A program made the translations under genes and the position numbers. Below the pieces are notes generated by a model. It worked only from the letters and a program-made list of their open reading frames with translations. It had not been told where the DNA came from and searched no databases. From Aedes albopictus (taxonomy: Eukaryota; Arthropoda; Insecta; Diptera; Culicidae): 64,000 nucleotides of DNA. Below, one piece after another: positions 32,381-44,568 of this stretch (the stretch's first letter is position 1; the number at the start of each line of letters is the position of its first letter). The stretch spans positions 425,307,265-425,371,264 of the forward strand of contig NC_085138.1 in assembly GCF_035046485.1 (NCBI RefSeq), given 5' to 3'.

Positions 32381-33480
32381 GTCTGTACAACAGGAGCTCT
32401 GCTGGGAATTACACTAGAAGATTCTTCAGGAACTTTCCCGAATGTTTTTCCAAAAGTTCCTGAAGCAATTCGTCCAGTTCATGCTTTCTTGAGTTCTTGG
32501 AATGCTTCTACAAGATTATGTTAGAGACTGATTCCTGATGGAATTCATGGAACAATTACTGGAAGAATCCCTAAGGACAAAACTCTCAGAGGTTGGAAGA
32601 AAATCCTTGAAAAATAGTTTTAAAGATAACTACAGAAATAAAACTTGGTATCCAAGTTTAACGTAAACCCAGCCATACCCCGTAGCACATTAAGGGAAAA
32701 AAAGTTTCACAGAACTAGATCTACCACAACACTTAATGAATTTTTGCATATTTTCATGTAAAAACTTCTACTAAAATTTCTAGAAGAACTTCTGAAAAAC
32801 TTGTGGAATCGATCCACGAGCTGCTAACAGGATTCCTGAAAAAAGTCTTTAAAGGAGTTCTGGAGCAACTTTTGAAGGAACTACAGGAGAAAGACTCAAA
32901 GGACTTTGACTTTTTGAAAAAAAAAAATGACGGAGGAGAATCGGGAGCGTCCTGTTGGTGGCAATTTCTTTGAATTTTCCTCCCCGCTGTTGGGAGAAAT
33001 TAAGCCACTGCGTCCAATAAGTTGAGCTTGTGTGGCATGTCCCGCTTTGATATTCACATCTAGCTAGCTAATTACCATGTGTCAAGTAATCAGCTTCTGC
33101 CACGAAACTTCGCATTCCAGTCAGGTGCAATGGGATTTATAAACCCCAAGACTTTCTCAGGTTCTTCCGAATAGTTCCTTGAAGAATAGTTCCTTGAAGA
33201 ATAGTTCCAAAGACTGTTAATGCAATAATAAAAACATACTTATAAAATGTAGTGGCATAAACTAAGATGCTTGGAGAAATTTCTTGAAATATTTCTGTCA
33301 TCTGTCTCGAGACGAGTTTCAAGCGGAAGATTTGCAGAAATATCTGGCGTAGTTTATCAAAGCGTTTCCGACTTATTTTTTAAATGTGTATAAATTCTTA
33401 GGTTTTTGAGAATTTTAGAAAAGTTCTTGAAAAACTTCTTGAGTTCTTGAAAACCATTTGGAATTCTGGGAGGAATTTCA
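32381..33480. repeat. Diverged 12-bp repeat blocks, mixed orientation
   Basis: GGAACTTTCCCG, TTCCTGAAGCAATTCG, GGAAGAATCCCTAAGG and GTTCCTTGAAGAATA (twice in tandem at 33173-33210) are members of the GGAATTCC family in both orientations. 32640-32760 and 32920-33140 are non-repeat interruptions. Confidence 0.5.
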
Positions 33481-33510
33481 ACTCATTTCAGTGGAACCAT
33501 TAGAGTTTCC

Positions 33511-34026
<516 letters not shown>

Positions 34027-34369
34027 TGGGAACTGAAGCTGTTTCCAGTTCCATTATTCTTTTCGTCATGGAGTGCTTTGTTTGTTCTGTTGAACTCTAA
34101 ATTGGCTTCAAAACTTCCCCTACCAAACTGAATCATACTGCCAAGTCCAAATTGTCTGAAATCGACAAAAACTCCACATGACGGAAAGAACAAAATTTCC
34201 GAAAAGGCAAAGTTGCGCAGTTTCAGGTACATATTACAAAAATTATGCAACTAAGAATTTCCACAGAATGTTTTGAGAAATATCACAAAAATTATCTCAG
34301 ATAAGTAGGTAAGTATTAGTTCATTCAAATTTTTCTTCACAATTTAGACCTATAGGTATTTAAGGTATG

Positions 34370-34510
34370 CTGAGGGTGGCGAGTTCGATTCCTGGTCGAT
34401 CCAAGAACTTTTCGTAAAGGAAATTGGCTTCCTTGGACATAGAATTCCTTCGTGCATGTCACACGATACACACGTGCAAAATATTCGTTGGCAGAAGAAG
34501 AAATTGCCCC
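34370..34510 (+). mobile_element. tRNA-SINE fragment (Feilai-like), 5' truncated
   Basis: A B box GAGTTCGATTCCTGG is followed by TCGATCCAAGAACTTTTCGT, AAAGGAAATTGGCTTCCTTGG and CACACGATACACACGTGCAAA, the body order of a common Aedes SINE as I remember it. The A-box side and 3' tail are missing. The call is by recognition, not alignment. Confidence 0.6.
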
Positions 34511-35188
34511 AGTTTTTTTTTGTTTTTTTTTTGTTTTTACTCCAAACTTGAAGACAAACATTTTCGATTGTATGGCGATAGTTAAACAACATTTTCATTT
34601 GTTTAATCTATTTTCGGGTCATCAAAACATAAAAACTATACCAGTGGCCGTAGAAGACAATGATGGTGACAATAACGCCGAAGATGGATCTCAAGTGATT
34701 CCGTGCTTTCTTGGTTCATAGACAACGACCGTCAAGTCCTTCTCTCAGAACAACCAACAGCTGGAAGCTGAACTATCAACTGTCGACCAACGACGATGGT
34801 GGTAGCGGTGTCCCTGCGTCTCGATGCGGTCGACTAGACTTGCAACGACGTCGCCGTTGTCATCTTTGCCCTTGTCATGATTGTCGTTCCCGTGGATAGG
34901 GCTATTTATGCTGCAGGTTCAGGAAATACATGATACTGCTTGAAACTGATGCACGTTTACGAGGAGGCTTACAACGCGTCTGCAGCTTTGGTCATAAAAC
35001 ATAAAGGTGATGTATGCTATTTAATCCTCAAAATTTATTAGAGTAATTTAAATACTTCGACACTGATGATCTGGCATCAACATTTCTTCCAAACCAAAAC
35101 TTCGGGAAATCCATTCTACCAACCGCGAAACATCGACTACTCCAAATCAAGCAGTAAATTTCCGTTGTATCTGTAATTCTCCTACCAG
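34511..35188. other. Single-copy-looking DNA before the candidate exon
   Basis: Even base composition from about 34630. Frames such as 34711-34899 lack an ATG start. Pyrimidine-rich TTCTCCTACCAG ends at 35188 and would suit a splice acceptor. Confidence 0.35.
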
Positions 35189-35383
35189 GTGAAATCCGAT
35201 ACACTACACACAGTTCACTTTGAGGCACGCGACACGCTCGACTGGGGTTCCAATCGAGCGTTTGAGCCTTTTCGTTTTAATGCCTACATCATGGTGGACA
35301 CAGAACCATCGACAGATATCTTTTCGGTGGGCGAACCGCGAAACCGCAGAACCGTTTTGCCTCCAGGCAGGCTGAAACTTTAG
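35189..35383 (+). CDS. Candidate terminal coding exon, 64 codons then stop
   Basis: After the acceptor-like TTCTCCTACCAG the frame GTG AAA TCC continues to TAG at 35381-35383. The residues have protein-like composition (for example DTLDWGSNRAFEPFRFNAY and TDIFSVGEPRNRR, ending LPPGRLKL), unlike the repeat-derived frames elsewhere. There is no upstream ATG in frame, so it would need earlier exons, which I did not find in the window. No family is recognised and no AATAAA lies close by. It could be chance. Confidence 0.25.
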   Translation: MKSDTLHTVHFEARDTLDWGSNRAFEPFRFNAYIMVDTEPSTDIFSVGEPRNRRTVLPPGRLKL

Positions 35384-36063
35384 ACTGCTGCACAGAACAA
35401 GTTCAATCGATTTCTCGTCGACGGAACTTTTAACGTCACTGATTGTGGTTTCCGGCTCTGGATGAGTTTCGATGTTTTCGGAGCCAAATTGAAGCGAGTA
35501 TCAAGTTCCTAAAACGCTGTTTGGACGTAATGATTTTAAGTATTAGAGAGCGCTCCAGAGTGTTCGACTAATTGGACTGGTAATCCAGAAGAGGCAGCTA
35601 CTAAGTAGTAGCTTAGGAGCGGTTAGATTCATAGGTGTAGTCTCAAAAGCGTAGCATAAATTTCTATTATTGTAACTTTAATTTAACATCAACTCGGTCA
35701 ATTTACACACCATCAAGCGACCGTAATGAACGACCTCCCACCATGCTAAGTTGATCATCCACTCCATTGCCTTCGAATTCATAAAAACGACCTTCAAGTC
35801 ACCATCTGCCACACATTTCCTAGTGGAAGACCACCATTTGCCCCCTTCCCCCCAATTTAGAAAGATAAATTGCCCCCAACCCCTCAACAACGTTTCAACC
35901 CTCTTACGTATATGATCTCAGTTCTGAAGAAATGCCATCAACCAGGCAGTCCAGAAAAAGAAGTCGCCACACAAATCTCTCCCCTACTTATACGACCTCA
36001 TGAGTGATAACTCGAGTGGTCGTAAATAAGGTGGCTGCCAAGTCGCCAAACCCCATCTCATCG
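35384..36063. other. Intergenic DNA, no gene seen
   Basis: Mixed composition; C-rich patches near 35840-35880. No paired termini. Confidence 0.35.
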
Positions 36064-36065
36064 TA

Positions 36066-37003
36066 GGGGTGGTGGGGGTAAAGTGGACAGGTGGGGTAAA
36101 ATGGACAGGGTACAGTTTCATGGCATTTATTGTTTTTTAAAATGTTTCAACGATTGAAGCTTATGCCTAAGCATGAATCATTATACTTTTGCTGATCTTG
36201 AACATTAAAATCAAATAAACCTCTTCAAGATGACAAAACTTCAAAAATCACGTGTAAAATCGGAAATGATGTAAATTCTGCATATAATTGCTAAGGTTTT
36301 CTCGTAAGTTTTTTTCAAATTATTACAAGTTTTACACCCTAAACCAATAAAGTCCACGTAGAAGAATATATCTGACCGGAAAAAAATTTAAGTTTTGTAA
36401 AAAAAACGAGTTTTGGAAATAATTTTAACAAAATCAGCCCGTGGGGGTAAAATGGACAATCGATTCAAATTTCACCAAAATTTCATTATTTTTTTTTTGC
36501 AAACTTTAGAATCATCAGCCGTCATACCTATCGTGAGATAATTGAAGTAAAAAGTTATAGAAAAATATTTTATATCAACAAAATATAATTTTCATCCAAA
36601 ACAGTGCTTGTTTTTTACACTATTTTTACAATAATTATTTAAGTGCCTTTCAAAGTTTGTATTAAAAGTTTGAAAACAACAAAATAAAGGTATCGTATGA
36701 AATTTAATAGTTTGTATTTAAAAACATAGAAACAATATGCTGTTATATAACTTTCAACGACTTGTTCATTTTACCCCATCGATTGTCCATTTTACCCCCA
36801 CCAATTTTTTTCACGCTATTTTGATGCACGATTTGGTGAAGAAAATAGTCAAAGAAAACAATATTTTTTAATTGCAACCCCTTACAAGATTTCTGGAGTA
36901 TATCATTACCTTCCATGTTGCTCGGAAAAGCAGGCGGATTTGCCCACATTTCCGCGGGAAACGACCAAAATGCTTAGGTTGTCCACTTTACCCCCACCAC
37001 CCC
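36066..37003. mobile_element. TA-flanked TIR element, 938 bp, GGGGTGGTGGGGGTAAAGTGG ends
   Basis: Perfect inverted termini begin GGGGTGGTGGGGGTAAAGTG on the left; TA lies on both sides (36064-36065, 37004-37005). The motif GGGTAAAATGGACA recurs inside in both orientations (36093, 36446, 36770, 36788). The interior is AT-rich with no transposase. Its size and plan resemble the 28207-29125 element. Confidence 0.82.
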
Positions 37004-37009
37004 TAGGCA

Positions 37010-37560
37010 AAAATGTTACTTTCATCGTCGTCCGTCGTCGTGTCGTCGTGACACACTACTAGACGGGCCCGCATTAGACTTTGTATCGCAACGTGACCAA
37101 CCGTCGTCGTCGGCGTCGTCATGCTCGTAGCCGTCAGCCGACATTCCCATAGAATTTGAATTAGGATTATTCGCTTGACGCGCACCAGACTGCCTCACCG
37201 CCACTACTTGGCCGCGGTCATATACGTACGGACGGAGGCAAGAAGTCATGTCGTCGTCAGCGTAAATCTCGCTCCCGCAGCAAAGAGCTAATTTTTCTTC
37301 CCATGAGCCCCGACGCGACGTTCGTTCGGTGGATCTGGACTGTTGTCCCATAAGAAGATGCTGGGAGACTGCGAAGACGACGAGCGTTAGGCTTGCGGCT
37401 AGGTTTAATGTTCAGCTGGCCTTCTCGGAAGATGATGATGACGAGTGGTGGTCGTCGACGGACTACCGACTCCATCCATCGCTCAGGGAGAAAAGTTGCC
37501 TTTAATTAAACATAATTGAATTAGTTTGTTTCGCTCGATCTTCTTCTGGGGGCGGGGGGG
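37010..37560. other. GC-richer region with GTC/CGTCGT tracts
   Basis: Several CGTCGTC runs (37025-37045, 37100-37120) and a GATGATGATGACGA run near 37430 occur in otherwise single-copy-looking DNA. Minus-strand frames up to 109 aa (37022-37351) are rich in D/S/R from these triplets. It resembles the region upstream of the 13802 gene and may be regulatory. Confidence 0.35.
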
Positions 37561-38221
37561 CACTAGCAGCTGGAAATGGGAAACACCTGCAAATTTGCTG
37601 ACCACAGTTCTTCGGGTACTGTGAAATGGGGTAAAAATGTTCTGTGGTTTATTTTTTGCCGGTTAGAAGCGTTATGTCCGAAATGAAACAGTCTTCAGTG
37701 ATAAAATGAAACCAAGATTGAAACACCTCACTTTATTTGGAAAAATCTTTAAAATATTTTTGAAAAAAAAACAGGTTTTAGAATTTTGAAAAGAATTCTT
37801 TTTTTCCAAAGTTTTCTTACAAAATTTCCAATATTTTGCCCGTGAATATCTTTGGGAATTTCAATTGCTACTACATATCCATTTTTTGCTTTATTTATTT
37901 TAATACAGTTTCAATTTCATAAATAATTTGTATTTTATCAGTATGATTTTCTTAAAAAATTTCAAAAAAATCATCTTTTTTAAATGATCTATAAATTTTA
38001 TTAGGGATTTTTATAGCTTCATTTTTGTTTCTTTTTTACAACACCACTACAAATTGATTCATTTTTCAAAAATATGTTCAGGAGTTTCAGAAATTTCTGA
38101 AGGTGCTCTAAGAATTTTATAATTCTTATTATAAAAAGGTTTCCCAGACTTTTCCAACAAGTGCTTCTCAAGAGTATATGCCTAAATTTAAAAAAAAAAA
38201 TAACAGTGTACATAAGCACTA
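37561..38221. other. AT-rich intergenic DNA
   Basis: Homopolymer-rich, no ORF or paired termini. Confidence 0.35.
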
Positions 38222-38375
38222 GTCTGTACTTCTCCAGCTGTAGGCCTTTCCGGTGACCCTAAGAGACTGCCCTTTGCCGGGTTCTACCCGGCCAACCGTA
38301 AGCTAGGGCCCTGACTCTTTATCTAATCCCTGTCTAATCGTTGACAAATATAAAATAAGTAAATAAATAAAATAT
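38222..38375 (+). mobile_element. Non-LTR retrotransposon 3' end
   Basis: An even-composition stretch with hairpin GCCGGGTTCTACCCGGCC (38277-38294) runs into ATAAAATAAGTAAATAAATA, a simple-repeat tail. This is the usual look of a 5'-truncated non-LTR insertion. The target duplication is not clear. Confidence 0.5.
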
Positions 38376-38739
38376 TTAAAAATACAAGAGTTTTTCTGGA
38401 TTTTACCAGGTTTTCAACAATAACTCCAGGTACAAATTATCACCATTTTGACTCAATTTGACAAAACGCTAAGTTTGAACACATCCAGCAAAGCAACATC
38501 AGGAACTGGACAAAATTCTGGCTTAAATTCGTGAATAAAAATATGCCTCCTGGGACAACGATGCACAGTGTTTTATTAATCATAAAAAAAATCATCTTTT
38601 TTAAAAGATCTTTAAATTTTATTAGGGATTCTTATAGCATTTTTTTTGAAATTTTGTACTATTTTTTCAAGTTCAACGTTTTTAAAAATCACTTAATAAT
38701 CAATTATTTCGAGGATAGCCCCCCTCGAAAAATATTCTT

Positions 38740-40490
38740 AGACAAAATTATTCTGGAATTATTACAGAAAAGACATTCCTGTACAAATTTTTTTAATGAC
38801 TCCGCCAGGAATTTCTTTAGAATGGTTTTGATATATGTATTTTTTAACCCAATCCAATTATTTCCATGTATTTCTTCAAAAATTTCGCTAGGAATTTCAA
38901 CAGGAATTTTGCCTTGGAATTTATTCCAAAATTCCTCTATTATCTAGGAGATCCATTTTGGAACTTCTCTACATGATTTTCCAGAGATTTCATCACCTTC
39001 GAAAATTACTTCGGGCATTTTTTCCAGAAATTCTTCTAAAGATTGCTTATTTTATTAATAGAGATATTCCTTCTGAATACTTTCAGAAATTTCTTCATGA
39101 ATTCTTTGAACGATTTTTTCAGGAACTCTTAAAGTGATTTTTCTTCAAGATTTTCCCATGAATTTAGTTGTTCTAAAGTATTTCTAAATATATTCTTCTA
39201 AGAATCTCTCCAGTGTTTTTTTTTGTCAGGAGGTCAGGTATTCCTCCAGGAATACCTAAAAATGAAAACCTGCAGAATTTCCTTCAGAGATTCTTCCAAG
39301 AATTTCCTCATAGATTTTGCACAAATTTCTCTAAATATTTCTGAAGAAGAAATTCCTTCAGAAATTCTGGCGGAAATTCCTCTAGAGATTACCTCCAGAA
39401 ATCCATCAAGGATTCATCCAGCGATTCTTTCAGAAACACATCCAGGAACTTCTACACAGGTTCCTCCCGGTATTTCTTCATGTAGTCCTCCTAAAATTTC
39501 ACTAGGAGATTGATTTATAAATTTCACCAGGAATTTTCCGTTGGTATTTCGCCAAAGGATACGTCTCAGGAGATTTTTTTAGAAATTTATCCAGAGGAAT
39601 TTGAGAGGATGTTTTTATTCTGAGATTTCTTTAGAAATTTCATTAGGTATTTTTTTAAGAAATTTCTTTAGCGTTTTTTTTTTGGAGATTCCTCAAAAGT
39701 TTCTTCAGAGATTCCTCCAGAACTTCATCCAGGACTTTTTTCTTAATGATTTCTCCCAAGAACTCCTCTACAGGAAATTCTTCTAGTAATTGTTTGAATG
39801 GTATCTTCAGAATTTCTTCCAGGATTTTTTTCAGAAACTTCTGCTGGAATTTGCTGTGAAATTCCTGTGAAATCTCTCAGAAATTAGCCCAGAAATTCCT
39901 CCTGGAATTGCTCATTGCAATTTCTCCTGGAATTTCTCTGATAAAATCACAAGAAATTCTTCAAGAAACTCCTCCAAGCTCCGTCAGTTTCTTCTGAAAT
40001 TTATTTAAAAATTTTCTTTGAGATGCCTTCAAAATTTTCTCCACGGATACTTCAGGGCATTCCTTCAGAAATTCTACCAGCAATTATTTCTTTGGCATAT
40101 CTCAAAGACTCTCTGGAGAAATTTTCCAAGTTATTGCTCGTCGAATTCCTGCAACAGTATCTTCAGGATTTTTCCAGAAGATTCTCAGGAGACCCTTTCA
40201 GATATTTGTTTTCATAAATTCCTCCAATAATTCCCCCACGATTTTTTTCATAAATACCTTCAATAATTCCTCCACGATTTTATCTGACATTTCCACAAAT
40301 ATTTCTGCATATTCCATTTACAGAAATTCTCCCAGGGCTTCCTTTCAAAACAAAAACAGAAATTTCATTCTAAATTCCACAAAGGACTACTTCAGAAATT
40401 CTTTCAGAATCCCGAATTGTTTCAGCTATTTCTCCACGGATTCCTGCCGAAATTCTTTCAGAAATTTCCCCAGAATTTTGTTTCATCCCA
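38740..40490 (+). repeat. 12-bp degenerate repeat block
   Basis: CCAGAAATTCCTC, TTCAGAAATTCTTC and CTCCAGGAATTCC variants recur for 1.7 kb with visible 12-bp phasing from 39040 to 40480. Frames of 60-138 aa here are repeat by-products. Confidence 0.82.
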
Positions 40491-40527
40491 TACTGAATTA
40501 CTGCATTTTTTTTCTCAAGATAGTGTG

Positions 40528-40612
40528 TCAGACCATTCGGCCGAAGGTGACTAGACCGAAGGTTATTAAGCCAAATGGTCATTAGACCGAACTGCCGTTG
40601 GGTCAACTGATC
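40528..40612. repeat. GACCATTCGGCC / TTAGACCGAA short repeat tract, left
   Basis: Words GACCATTCGGCCGAAGG, TAGACCGAAGG, AATGGTCATTAGACCGAA form a loose 10-12 bp tandem with internal palindromes. A complementary tract lies at 42077-42146, beyond the 40648 element. Confidence 0.6.
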
Positions 40613-40647
40613 ACTGCACTTCTGTTTTTGTTTCTGTTTACTCTTTA

Positions 40648-41591
40648 CAGTGTATCAAACAATTGTCCGTACAGCAATTTTTTGGTAAAAATAATTTTTC
40701 ATTCAAATGTTTATAACTTTTTTATACGTCAATCAAAAACGCTGAAACTTTGACCAATCGTAAAGCATATATTGAAACACCATTGGTAAAATTTTGAGCG
40801 AGATCGAATAAGTTTTCTGAAAGTTATAGAACTTTTAGTAAAACTTATATGATTTTTGAACACATTTTTAAAACATTATATCTCAATATGTACTCGATGA
40901 AACTTTTTCAATATTTTTTTGTGTTCCAGCTTATACCTAAGGCTATCACATGTAACTTCGTTTGAGGTTTTATATTCCCTACAAAAAATATGAAAAATCT
41001 GTATATGTTAAGAGTATTATTTGGAAATGTATCATATTTTGATCAATAAAAGTGCCAAGTGTTTTCAACTTTTTTAAACTCTCTTAATGTAATTTTTTAT
41101 ACAGGACCTACTAAACTACATATGAAGAGTAGGTCCTATGCATTTTTCGTTCAGTTAATGCACTTTTATTGGTGGAAAACGTTTGGCAGATTATATGTGA
41201 AAAATATGGTAATTTTTAAATATCGTCAACTACATAAGCACATTTTTCATATTTTTTGTAGTGAATATAAAACCTCAAAGGTAGCTGTATATGAAAGCCT
41301 TAGGTTTAAGCTGTAACACAAAAAAAAATGAAAAAGTTTTATCGAGTACATATTGAGATATAATGTTTTAAAAATGTGTTCAAAAATATCATAAGTATTA
41401 CTAAAAGTTCTATAACTTTCAGAAAACTTATTCGATCTCGCTCAAAATTTTACCAATGAAGCATCAATATATGATTCATGATTGGTCAAAATTTCAGCGT
41501 TTTTGATTGCGGTATAAAAAAGTTATAAACATTTGAATGAAAAATTATTTTGACAAAAAATTCGCTGTACGGACAATTGTTTGATACACTG
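40648..41591. mobile_element. TA-flanked element with ~400-bp inverted arms, 944 bp
   Basis: It starts CAGTGTATCAAACAATTGTC and ends with its reverse complement, with TA at 40646-40647 and 41592-41593. The arms mirror each other for about 400 bp (ATTCAAATGTTTATAAC, GAGCGAGATCGAATAAG, TATATCTCAATATGTACTCG). No transposase. A second, 5'-truncated copy with a nested insertion is at 54877-56210. TA duplication fits Tc1/mariner-type insertion. Confidence 0.85.
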
Positions 41592-41689
41592 TAGATTGCT
41601 TTTTATTGCTGCTGTAGTGTATGGCATCTACAGGTAATTTTACCTATTTTTTCCTTTCTCGATTTATACGGTTATAATGATTATTGCAG

Positions 41690-41747
41690 GAGAGACGAAC
41701 CAGCCAAGGGCTGAAAGTCTCTCCAATAAAGACAAATCAATCAATCA
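41690..41747 (+). mobile_element. 58-bp structured micro-retroposon, (CAAT)n tail
   Basis: An exact 10-bp duplication, ATTATTGCAG, lies at 41680-41689 and 41748-41757. The outer stem GAGAGAC (41690-41696) pairs with GTCTCTC (41717-41723), and the inner hairpin CAGCC-AAG-GGCTG is at 41701-41713. CAATAAAG and (CAAT)n follow. It starts exactly at the first base of the stem, like the 19741 copy. Confidence 0.87.
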
Positions 41748-42076
41748 ATTATTGCAGTTAAATCTACTAATACTGTATCCATGCATTTTCCTACTTTTAA
41801 ATATAGGCTGATCTTTCTCGTTTCATTGTCGAAATAGTTTTGACGCTAATCTGATAATATTCAAATGAAAGACTTTCCCTTCTTTTGAACATAGGCTATT
41901 CTATCTTATCTCACTGTTTTTTTTAGTTTTTCGCCCTAATTGTTGAAAACGGCAAAAACCAGAAAACAAAATAAGTATGATATAAGTAGTAGCTGATTAT
42001 TGATACGTCTAACAGATTTTAAAGCCGTTCCGTTCCGTTTCCAGATCCAAAACTGCTGAAGCGCAATTCGTCTCGA

Positions 42077-42146
42077 TGGCCATTCTATCTAATGACCTTC
42101 CTCCTAATGACCATTCTTCCTAGTGATCATTCGGCCTAACGACCCA
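42077..42146. repeat. GACCATTCNNCC short repeat tract, right
   Basis: AATGACCTTCCTCCTAATGACCATTC and ATTCGGCCTAACGACC are inverted relatives of the tract at 40528-40612. Confidence 0.55.
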
Positions 42147-42149
42147 GCA

Positions 42150-42430
42150 TCGAAAATCTTTCAAGGGATCTTTTAGAAATTTCTCAAAGTATTTCTTTTG
42201 AATTTCTCCATAGATTCTATCAGATATCTATTCTACGGGAATTCCTCCAGTCATGGCTCCAGAAATGTCTTCAGATTCCTGCAGAATATCTTTAGGAACA
42301 CAAACAGGAATTATTATCAAGATTTTTTTCAGAAATTGCTCTCAAAATTCCTGCACGAATTGTTGGAAATCTTCCACACGAATGCCGCCAGAGATTCTTG
42401 CAGATATTCCTTCAAGTACTTCTACATGTA
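42150..42430 (+). repeat. 12-bp degenerate repeat remnant
   Basis: TTTCTCCATAGATTC, GGGAATTCCTCCAG, AGATTCCTGCAG and similar words are the GGAATTCC family, moderately diverged. Confidence 0.6.
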
Positions 42431-42439
42431 GGGTCAAAG

Positions 42440-42641
42440 CAGGGATGCCATATATACAGATTTATCTGTATTATACAGATGTTTGAGCTTCCATACAGAT
42501 TTCGTTCTATATGAAATACAGATTTTTAAGCAAGAGGAGCCAATTTATTTTTGTATGGGATACAGATTTTTCTCCCAAATTTTGTATGGGATACAGATTT
42601 TTGAAAAAAGTGATACAGATTTTTCAAAAAATCATTTCCAG
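42440..42641. mobile_element. hAT-type MITE relative, 202 bp
   Basis: The left end CAGGGATGCCATATATACAG matches the 2104 element's CAGAGATGCCAGATATACAG. GGTCAAAG is duplicated at 42432-42439 and 42642-42649 (8 bp, within a longer 12-bp direct repeat). ATACAGATTTTT is repeated inside, as in the 2104 copy. The right terminus (..TTTCCAG) has diverged. Confidence 0.75.
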
Positions 42642-42702
42642 GGTCAAAGCACTAGTATTCGCCCTCTTGAATTCTACTCCAATCTTCGCCACTTCATACA
42701 TA

Positions 42703-43114
42703 CACTCTTAAAAAAATAGGAATTTACTCGTGACGTAAACCATCAACGTACGTAAACATTTCATGACTGAATGGCACATTTGACTCATTCTTACACCCAT
42801 CATGTAAGTTCGAGTTGGTTGCACAAGATGTCAACAAACCCATCTGACCAGATAGGTAGAAACAGTTTAACATTTATCGTTCATCTCACAACTCGGTGGT
42901 ACAGCCGAGAGGTATAGCATGTGGCTCTCAATCAGCGGACCAGAGTTTGAATCCAGGTCATTATTTTACTTACATATGTTTTACTCTCGTTTCGGCTCTA
43001 GCGATTGCTAGCTCGATTTTATTTGTGATAGAAGACGTAAATTTGTGCCAAACGGGCCGCTCCTTTTATGTGCATCCAAGTCAACTTAAATTTACATGAT
43101 TTTTTCTAAGAGTG
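42703..43114. mobile_element. TA-flanked TIR element, 412 bp, with tRNA-like module
   Basis: Ends CACTCTTAAAAAAAT and, inverted, CACTCTTAGAAAAAAT, with TA at 42701-42702 and 43115-43116. Inside, GGTGGTACAGCCGAGAGGTA (A-box-like) and CAGAGTTTGAATCCAGG (good B box), about 42895-42960, form a tRNA-like module. No transposase. Confidence 0.72.
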
Positions 43115-43156
43115 TATAAAATGAAACTTGTATTGTTTCTTCAGGGAATCCTCCTG

Positions 43157-43429
43157 CACAGATCGAAAAAGAAGTGTGAAATTCTGTGACATATGATGCA
43201 CATGTTTGGAGCGTGGGATATCACAGAAGTTTACATGACATATAATGTAAAAGTCTTAAAATACCATGTAAACTTCCATTATTTGTCATGTAATTCTACA
43301 TGACTCTGAGTGTTTACATGACATATAACATAAATTTACATGATATATCATGTAAACCATCATAACACTAAGTTTACATGACTAAAATGAAGTTTACATG
43401 ACGTGTAAATCTCATTATTTTTATCTGTG
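43157..43429. mobile_element. Small element with repeated TTTACATGA palindromes, 273 bp
   Basis: Ends CACAGATCGAAAAA and, inverted, CACAGATAAAAATAA. It sits in a 12-bp repeat; joining the flanks restores CCTCCTGGGATTC with a 2-bp TG duplication. GTTTACATGA or its complement TCATGTAAAC recurs about seven times, including ACATGATATATCATGT. Confidence 0.65.
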
Positions 43430-43434
43430 TGGGA

Positions 43435-43910
43435 TTCTCTTTAGGGATTATTTTATAAAATCCTTGATGAAATTGTTAAGAATTGTATAATAGTATTTTC
43501 AGAAAACCCTCCAAAGATCTATACGATTTTCTCTCGGTAGTGTCTTCAAAAACTTATCCAGAAATAATTCGTCGGAATTTCTCCAGGAATCTCCTCAGAA
43601 ATTCTTTAGGGGATCTCTAAATTTCTTAAAAAATAACTTCTGCGCATTCCTCCAGAGGTATTTCCAAGAATTTTTCTAGATATTCTTTCAGGAGCTCTTT
43701 GAGAAACCTTCAGCTTTTTTTCTTCAGGAATTCCTTTACGAATTCGGTAAGCAATTTCTTCTGAAATGTATGCAGGATCACATTCGGAAATTCCCTCAAG
43801 GATAACTACAGAAAGTGATTCAAGACTGTTGGTTCAGGAAACCCTCGAGAGATTTCTTAGAGTACCATTTGCAATTTCTTCAGAGCTCCTCCAGGGAATG
43901 TCTAAATTAT
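43435..43910 (+). repeat. 12-bp degenerate repeat block
   Basis: GGGATTATTTTATAAAATCC, GGAATTTCTCCAGGAATCTCC, ATTCCTCCAGAGG and others show the usual family, moderately diverged. Confidence 0.65.
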
Positions 43911-44560
43911 ATTGCAATGGTCAAAAATCTTTCCATTTATTTGAATACGAATTGTCTTTTTAAAAAATATTTTTAAAAGGTATATTCGGTGATAATTTTC
44001 ACATTATGTAACACATTCAAACCTTACAGCATGTACCAAAAACAGCGTGATTCGACAGTTATAGTTAGACGAAACATAGGACAAATAACGACACAAAGAA
44101 TGTAAGTTTAAACAACTAGACATTAACATACAGAATTAGTACAAATAATCAATAACAGTACCCCCTGAGGAAGACACACACCCCGTGTCGAAACGTTGGG
44201 CAAATAAACAACGTCGTTTGTTCATTTCATGACTGCGTAGCCAAAAATAGTTAATTGTGACCAATGTTACCCCGGATTACGATATATTTAGATTATTTCC
44301 AAAATAAACAAGGAAAAGATTGATGTTATCAGTACGTACAAAAAGTTATGGTCCTGTACTGAAATTCCGATACAGCAAAAAACCCCTGATTGGTGCTAGA
44401 ATTTCCTTAAAGAGACAGAATTCCAGATGAAAAAAAAATCCAAGTCTTCTTGCAGGTAGCAAAAATCCTCTCACTATATCGAAAAAAAAAATAAAATAAA
44501 CTAGAACAACAAGTATCAATTTGAAAAGATCCTTCTGAAAAGGAAATTTCAGAAATAGGA
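43911..44560. other. AT-rich DNA with a TE-like AGGAAGACACAC motif
   Basis: CCTGAGGAAGACACACACCC followed by CGTGTCGAAACGTTGGGC (44165-44203) is a phrase common at the ends of several insect retroelement coding regions; the class is not assigned. The rest is AT-rich noncoding. Confidence 0.4.
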
Positions 44561-44568
44561 ATCAAAAT

